This document shows, piece after piece, positions 54,834 through 59,816 of a stretch of 59,816 bases of DNA. The notes beneath the pieces were generated by a model. That model saw nothing but the letters and a program-made list of their open reading frames with translations, ran no database searches and was not told the origin of the DNA. The position numbers were made by a program, and so were the translations under genes. Position 1 is the first letter of the stretch. The number at the start of each line of letters is the position of its first letter. The stretch covers positions 189,328 to 249,143 of the forward strand of contig NW_003211193.1 of assembly GCF_000006405.1 (NCBI RefSeq), read 5' to 3'. This stretch comes from Perkinsus marinus ATCC 50983 (taxonomy: Eukaryota > Perkinsozoa > Perkinsida > Perkinsidae).

Positions 54834-55261
54834 GGCATTCATTATCGGACTGCTCCGTGACAACGCGATATATGCATCATAACATTTCTGGGATAATGCG
54901 AGCTATGTCCAATGTCGATTACCAGATATTATCCGCTATACGTAATTATATATCAATAATACGCCACGATCGAACCAGATGTAGAGGATCGCAGTTGAGG
55001 TGAGAGTCTTCATTCTCTAATATCCTCAGTGCCACCGATTGAGTGAGGATACCTCACTTTTCCGCATCATAGGAAATTGCATCCCGTGGTATTTTACAGC
55101 GATAACATAACTGGGGGTTCACTTTTACGGGAGCATCACTACGGGAACCCCTGACAGAAACTCCCACGCGAGATATTCACTCTTGAACACCTCCTTAGAG
55201 TTATTATCATCGACTGTGCAGAGGTGTTGGAGAATGATACCGATTTGCCACCTTTACCAGC
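54834..55261. other. No gene seen
   Basis: AT-rich spacer. Confidence 0.4.
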
Positions 55262-55490
55262 AAACTTGCTCAATTTCGTTACATAGTAGCACCTTTACAC
55301 AGCGGCAACCTTCATCTATTATAGCAGTTCCTGCCAGGAACTCCCTGGAATGCAAATGGGCAAACGATGTTCATCCGCAGGATGACATCCGGGTGACTCC
55401 GTTATACAATACGACACGTTTGCGCGTTTGTAGAGTGAATGTTGCTGCTTCGCCCTCTTTCTCACTTCGATTCTCTGCATCTTAGACGTG
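55262..55490 (-). mobile_element. Diverged fragment of the E element
   Basis: Resembles 18115-18290 of E3 ('gttacatagtagcac', 'gcggcaac', 'gcgtttgtagagtgaat') but with many substitutions. An old relic compared with E1-E3. Confidence 0.55.
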
Positions 55491-55980
55491 CAATCCACAA
55501 AGGTGCAAGGATGACGATCTGGTGGCCACAGATGAAGTATGTGACGAGTTAAGTTGATAAGATTTATCATAAGTTTCGGGCGGGACGATGCGATCGGGCC
55601 TGTGTTTGCAACTGTTGGCGTTATGCCGCCATCATGGCGTCGCCAAGGACTGAACTCATTGCCATTGAGCTCTCGAAAAAAGGCTAACTTGAGTAGTGGA
55701 GTAATTGGATCTATCTAATAATAGGGATGGCCATAGCTCGGCCCGAGCAAAAGCACGCCTGCCCATCATCGTTGCACGCAAGTATACTGCCCCAGAATGG
55801 AGTCAGAATCAGTTTGACGATATGATAAACCAGATTTGAATCGTCATATGGACGGACGTATGTTCAACATACTCTAACAAGATTTACCATACCACCTATA
55901 CTGGTTATGATAACCGAAAGTCAGCATACTGGGATCACTGATGGTCGAGACTTCCATCCCAGAAGAGTATGGATAGGGAT
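55491..55980. other. No gene seen
   Basis: 3' flank of the secreted-protein gene. No preserved frame. Confidence 0.4.
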
Positions 55981-56400
55981 TCATGCCTTGACTAGAGTGG
56001 TGAATTTGCCCAGCACCTTAGTTTGAATGGTATGACTGGAAGCAAAGTAGATGAACTTTTGCAGATCAGGCTCCTGGAGTTGAAACCTTGGACAGTTCGA
56101 TCTGACAACCGCTAGAAATTTCCGGTAATGGCCCAAGGAGCCGCCATCAATATTGAATATATCGAATCCTGTCTTCTTCACCATCAAGTCATCCGAATAT
56201 TTCCAATCCTTCTGCCCACATTTGCAGCTCAGGATGAGAGGAAGCTCCGTGTCTTCCGGTTCGCCGAAGGTTGCTTCAACAGTAATATCGTCAAGAACCT
56301 TAGAATAGACCCCATTGGGCGGGGAAGGTCTCGCTGCGGACTGAATAGTCAATAGAGCGATGATGACATTAACGAGGAGCATCTGGATCGTAATAGCCAT
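55981..56400 (-). CDS. Hypothetical secreted protein, 139 aa
   Basis: Single-exon frame from ATG (56398-56400) to TGA. Residues 1-22 (MAITIQMLLVNVIIALLTIQ, then SA) form a clear signal peptide with likely cleavage after SAA or SAR. The mature part is polar with a Pro-rich start (RPSPPNGVYSK), an SCKCGQKDWKYSD motif and a third cysteine in SNCPRF. It has no membrane segment or second hydrophobic region. It is unrelated in sequence to the Cys-rich family. Function unknown; probably exported. Confidence 0.6.
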   Translation of the reverse strand: MAITIQMLLVNVIIALLTIQSAARPSPPNGVYSKVLDDITVEATFGEPEDTELPLILSCKCGQKDWKYSDDLMVKKTGFDIFNIDGGSLGHYRKFLAVVRSNCPRFQLQEPDLQKFIYFASSHTIQTKVLGKFTTLVKA

Positions 56401-57409
56401 CAGAGTGTATACTGAAGAGAGGCGTCATATAAGAACTTGGTAACCGAGTCGATGATGGACTTCAGAGAGGACACCATATGCTGCTGTCCGGTGCATGCTG
56501 CCCTCCCCTTACGCCAACACACGATCCGACCTTAGCTGAAGAGATGCAACCCAAACGTACACAGATCTTGAACCAAGATGGTTACGGGCTTGGGGGTCCG
56601 TGACGCTCAATGGTCAAGAGCAATAGCCCGGGATGTGTCTTTTGCCTATATTCACGCACGCAAGCGCGATGAGACTTCTCGGAGGACTCCGCTGAGGGGA
56701 GTCTATCGGCACGCGATGCGTGAAGATATACTTTGGATCCACCACTTTTCGTGCACATGGTGCGAGTATTTTACATGATATTGGGAGCTGCGTTCGGTGC
56801 GACTCATGGAGTGTTCACAGTTCACCTCATACCACGAGTATCGCATCGTTTATATTCCGATGAACTCTGTTTAAAGGTGTACAACACGGGTGATCTCGCC
56901 ACGCGAGGCACATGCGTGTATTTCTCGTTTCACGTGACGTGAACCCGGATAGGACTACTTGTCTAGCCCTAGATTGTGTGCTCTAGCCTAGACTTTAGGT
57001 TCCCTGTGAGCCTGATGGAGTCCGCCAGGTGGACTATGGGCCTCCAGAGCTGCTGGGCTGGAAGAATTGCTTCTTTGACCCGCCCATTCCTTCCCGGATA
57101 GAGGGGTGAGCCTTCGTGGTGCTTCGCCTCCATGGCGTTAACACCCTCAGTCTACGGAGCTCGTTTGCTTGCGTCGACTGTTTAATGCGCGAGTTAGCGA
57201 GATTGTGGTCAGAGGTTAAACGTAGTGTCACGCCACGTCATATGAAACGAATGAAACTCCATTGTTCCATGCTCGCTCCCTGAAAATGTCACTTTACATC
57301 GAGGAATATCTCCTTCACGTAGGCCATGTTTCCAGAATACGGCCCGCCACGATAGATTAAATGGCCTGGATGTTACTACGGTCCTCCGGGAAGCGGTTAT
57401 CAAGGAATG
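56401..57409. other. No gene seen
   Basis: About 1 kb of mixed-composition DNA. Frames such as 56578-56778 lack supporting motifs. Confidence 0.4.
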
Positions 57410-57745
57410 CCCAACCTACAGCCGCAACTCGACGAGGAGGAGTATCGAGTTCTTTTCAGCACCACGGAGTTCCGACACTCCACCGAGAATGTACGCTCGA
57501 ATTTGACATCGAAACCGACATCAATCGCGTTGACACGGCGATGGTGCAACCCAACCTTGAAGAATCCCCAACATCCAACATTAGTAACAGCCCTCCTCGC
57601 AAAGCCCATATATGACCCATCGCTTCTGGCGAGTTGATTGAATCAGCGAACCAGATCTACAATCATGCGTGATAATTGCCCTGTATATAATATACACTGT
57701 ATATTATACAGTATATTGGCCCATCATACTATTGATACAGTAAGT
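57410..57745. repeat. Inverted arm R behind gene 8
   Basis: Reverse complement of 25795-26085 with scattered differences and a ~28-bp palindromic insertion around 57686-57708 (11-1-11, TATAATATACA C TGTATATTATA). Confidence 0.8.
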
Positions 57746-58141
57746 CTTACTGAGTTAGATTCAGGTGTTCTACTGATGTATGTCGAATCAATCAACCTTA
57801 GCTCATCTACCCTGCGTTGTAGTGGATACGTAAAAGATAGGCAAATCCCCTTTGACATCTGTGGCCACTACGGTAACAATAGTGGTATGAAAACTAATGA
57901 CGGACAATGTGATTCGGCGAATAGTTACCCTCGTCCTCACGAGTCACAGTGCGAGTTCTGGGAACGAACGAGTCGCACAATGTCTCTTGAGCTCCGTTTA
58001 CTCTACCAGAAACAATCCGGATTTCCAATAAAACACAACAGAATATTAATGATTAGACCACTCACCTAGATGTGATTACACGATTACTCAGAAAATAAAA
58101 TTCGACCAACATAGTTGATGCTAAGGAATACCTAAACTAGG
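57746..58141. other. Downstream flank of gene 8
   Basis: The proximal part resembles the 3' flanks of the other Cys-rich genes ('caacatagttgatgctaagg' in reverse). No gene. Confidence 0.45.
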
Positions 58142-58549
58142 CTAACAATAGTAGGGTTCACCTTCGCAGTCACTATCAGTGGGGGCAAAGCAAAGAGAAC
58201 CATCATCCTTCTTGATGATACCGAAACAAACCGCCGGATTCTGCCAAGTCTTGCAATACGATCCCCACTTGGAATCGCGGCACTGAGACATATCATTGCA
58301 GACGTCCTGACAGGTGGGGGTGGGCTCGGGACAAGCCACCGGCTCCAACGTGTAGTCATCACAGGTGTCTTGTTCGGTCGGCTGGAAGCAGTAACCATCA
58401 TCCTTATGGTAGAGGCCGAAGCAGACACCGTTGCCCTTGCAGTAGGAGCCATACTTGGAGTCAGCACAGGGAGAATAACCATCACAAATATCCTGACAAT
58501 ACTCGGCGACGGCCACGGACAGAGCAGCGATGGTGAAAGCGACCTTCAT
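58142..58549 (-). CDS. Secreted two-domain Cys-rich protein, copy 8 (inverted)
   Basis: 135 aa, identical to the consensus protein (PTEQDTC, PEPTPT). It is the only copy on the minus strand, 33 kb from the array. The upstream AG/TTGAC element is again 24 nt from the ATG (58550-58573). Farther upstream its flank (58574 onward) has parts in common with the type II module ('gagccacgctcaactcagct'-like), but much is unique. Confidence 0.85.
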   Translation of the reverse strand: MKVAFTIAALSVAVAEYCQDICDGYSPCADSKYGSYCKGNGVCFGLYHKDDGYCFQPTEQDTCDDYTLEPVACPEPTPTCQDVCNDMSQCRDSKWGSYCKTWQNPAVCFGIIKKDDGSLCFAPTDSDCEGEPYYC

Positions 58550-58573
58550 GGGGAAGAAGAAGATTAATGTCAA

Positions 58574-59226
58574 CTAACATAAAGGTTTTGTTCTGCTCAG
58601 ACTAGAGATGATTATGTATGATAAGTATCATAACAGAGCCAAGACAAATCTGCAGCTCTACTGAATCACCTAGATTGAGCTACCTTCTTGGAACACCTCA
58701 TGCTAGTAAAGTTTCCCAAGAGATTCTCTAAAGCGAGGCTTCACGTAGACCATCGCACTCATGCTAAGCGGAGATCGAAAGCTAGTGAGCCATACGCAAG
58801 GAGCCACGCTCAACTCAGCTGAATTGCACAGTCAACCGTGGCCCATTCAGTTGACAAGGAATCGCATCAGAGGAATATGTTCAATTACGAGCCATATGTT
58901 GATTAAGGGGCTCGAAGAAATTCACTCCCTTCTACACGCCTCTACTTGGTCCCACAAATTCGAAGTTCGAATACGAATTACACGAAGGAACATAATGAAC
59001 TACTTTATCCGCATCATGTTTTCAGTATGAAAGAGTAAACTAATGCGATCTGTTGTAGATAATCGCTATGACGGGTGAGCATACAGCACTGTCTTTAAGT
59101 GGCACCAATATCAGTGAATTATTCACGTGTAACTACATTCCTCAGATATATCGACACGTCTAGATTTGGTTGAATGGAATAATGAGCATACTTGTTCCCA
59201 AAGCCGTCAAACAATCTTGCGTTGAT
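58574..59226. other. Upstream flank of gene 8
   Basis: Likely promoter region of copy 8. No ORF with ATG and coding-like composition. Confidence 0.4.
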
Positions 59227-59302
59227 AGTCATGTGGTGCAACGGTATCGTATTGGGCTCTGGAGTAGAAGATTGCGCGTTCGGATCGGATCGGGGTCACA
59301 TC
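59227..59302 (+). pseudogene. Degenerate tRNA-like sequence (tRNA-Trp relative?)
   Basis: A box-like GTGGTGCAACGGTA, B box-like GCGCGTTCGGATC and a tail CGGGGTCA recall eukaryotic tRNA-Trp, but the anticodon loop region (CTCTGGAG) does not give CCA and the acceptor stem does not pair. Either a tRNA relic or the head of a tRNA-derived SINE. Confidence 0.35.
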
Positions 59303-59816
59303 ACAGTTTTATAGTTTTACGAGGAAACGCGGCATGAAATCGACTTCATCCCTTCTAAAATCGTTGAACTTACGCGAGCTGATACTTATCGTGGCCTAGC
59401 GTGTTACATGTCGAACAAAATCAGGAAGTTCCCACACGATACTCAGGAACTTAGACAAAACGAGGAGGAGGGAAAAGACATAGATTTCTCTCTAAGGATT
59501 TGTTTACACATTATAACTCAATTCTAGCAGCACGAGGAATCTTTTATGTACATGGGACTCTAACCCGAAATTGATGTCTTTATTCGCAAAATTGATCTCC
59601 CTATTCGACTCTCATCGTAAATCGATGTCCCTATCCGCGAAAATGACTCCTTTATCCGCTGAGTCGGTAGCCTAATCCGCCAAAAAGATTTCTGAATAGT
59701 ATAGTGATGCCAGTCCCCTAGCCGCTGCTGCTGTCTTGCTCATTGGAAATCGCCAGGAGCTTCTGGAAGCATTACTCTCTAGCGTGAAGAGCGACGCTGA
59801 ATGGCTCGAAAATTCG
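59303..59816. other. Right edge, no gene seen
   Basis: Contains a loose direct repeat, 'ttgatctccctattcg / atcgatgtccctatccgc / atgactcctttatccgc', around 59590-59680. No coding frame. Confidence 0.45.

Noticed and set aside
1-59816. CRISPR arrays, bacterial operons, rRNA genes, retroelements or virus-derived genes
   Set aside because: I looked for spaced repeats, ribosome-binding sites, rRNA cores and reverse-transcriptase, integrase or capsid motifs on both strands and saw none.

Overview
The window is nuclear DNA of a eukaryote. Its genes are split by very short GT-AG introns, mostly 39-55 nt. I rebuilt eight host genes exon by exon with consistent phase: a proteasome alpha subunit, two IST1-like ESCRT proteins, two complete membrane transporters, an Sm protein, a small RIIa-like protein and the 3' end of a DPH7-like gene. 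Two further genes are nearly complete: an alpha/beta hydrolase and a third transporter. Tiny introns, secreted Cys-rich families, a possible trans-splice acceptor before the secreted genes and heavy loads of small DNA transposons suggest a protist, perhaps a Perkinsus-like alveolate. That placement is a low-confidence inference. Two runs of exactly 100 N are scaffold gaps.

Layout. (1) 1-0.9 kb: 3' end of a WD40 gene resembling DPH7. (2) 0.9-4.1 kb: mostly non-coding, with hairpins. (3) 4.1-25.4 kb: seven head-to-tail, nearly identical genes for a 135-aa secreted protein built of two 8-cysteine repeats. They sit in a mosaic of duplicated flanking modules, interrupted by three copies of a 2.3-2.6 kb non-autonomous DNA transposon rich in GCAA/TTGC motifs. 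An eighth gene lies inverted at 58.1-58.5 kb. Its flank and the flank of gene 7 form inverted arms around about 31 kb of ordinary genes. (4) 26.3-28.6 kb: alpha/beta hydrolase and an unrecognised gene. (5) 28.6-30.05 kb: tandem array of tRNA-Leu(CAA) genes on a ~185-bp unit. (6) 30.65-36.35 kb, minus strand: PSMA4, IST1-B, IST1-A. (7) 36.5-37.5 kb: unresolved exons. (8) 37.9-40.3 kb: an intact hAT-superfamily transposase. (9) 41.1-42.9 kb: a dense cluster of short perfect palindromes. (10) 42.5-43.2 kb: a small RIIa-like gene. (11) 44.3-52.15 kb, minus strand: three tandem drug/metabolite-superfamily transporters. (12) 52.8-53.6 kb: Sm protein G. (13) 54-59.8 kb: an inverted-repeat element, a secreted protein, the eighth Cys-rich gene and unannotated DNA.

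Two features run through the window. First, a ~130-190 bp MITE with hAT-like ends (CAGTGTTGG...CCAACACTG and 8-bp target duplications) sits in the introns of most host genes. Removing it returns most of the introns I could test to about 40-60 nt. Second, perfect hairpins with 0-3 nt loops are unusually common. In three places a paralogous copy lacks the hairpin, so it appears to be a recent fold-back (template-switch) insertion.
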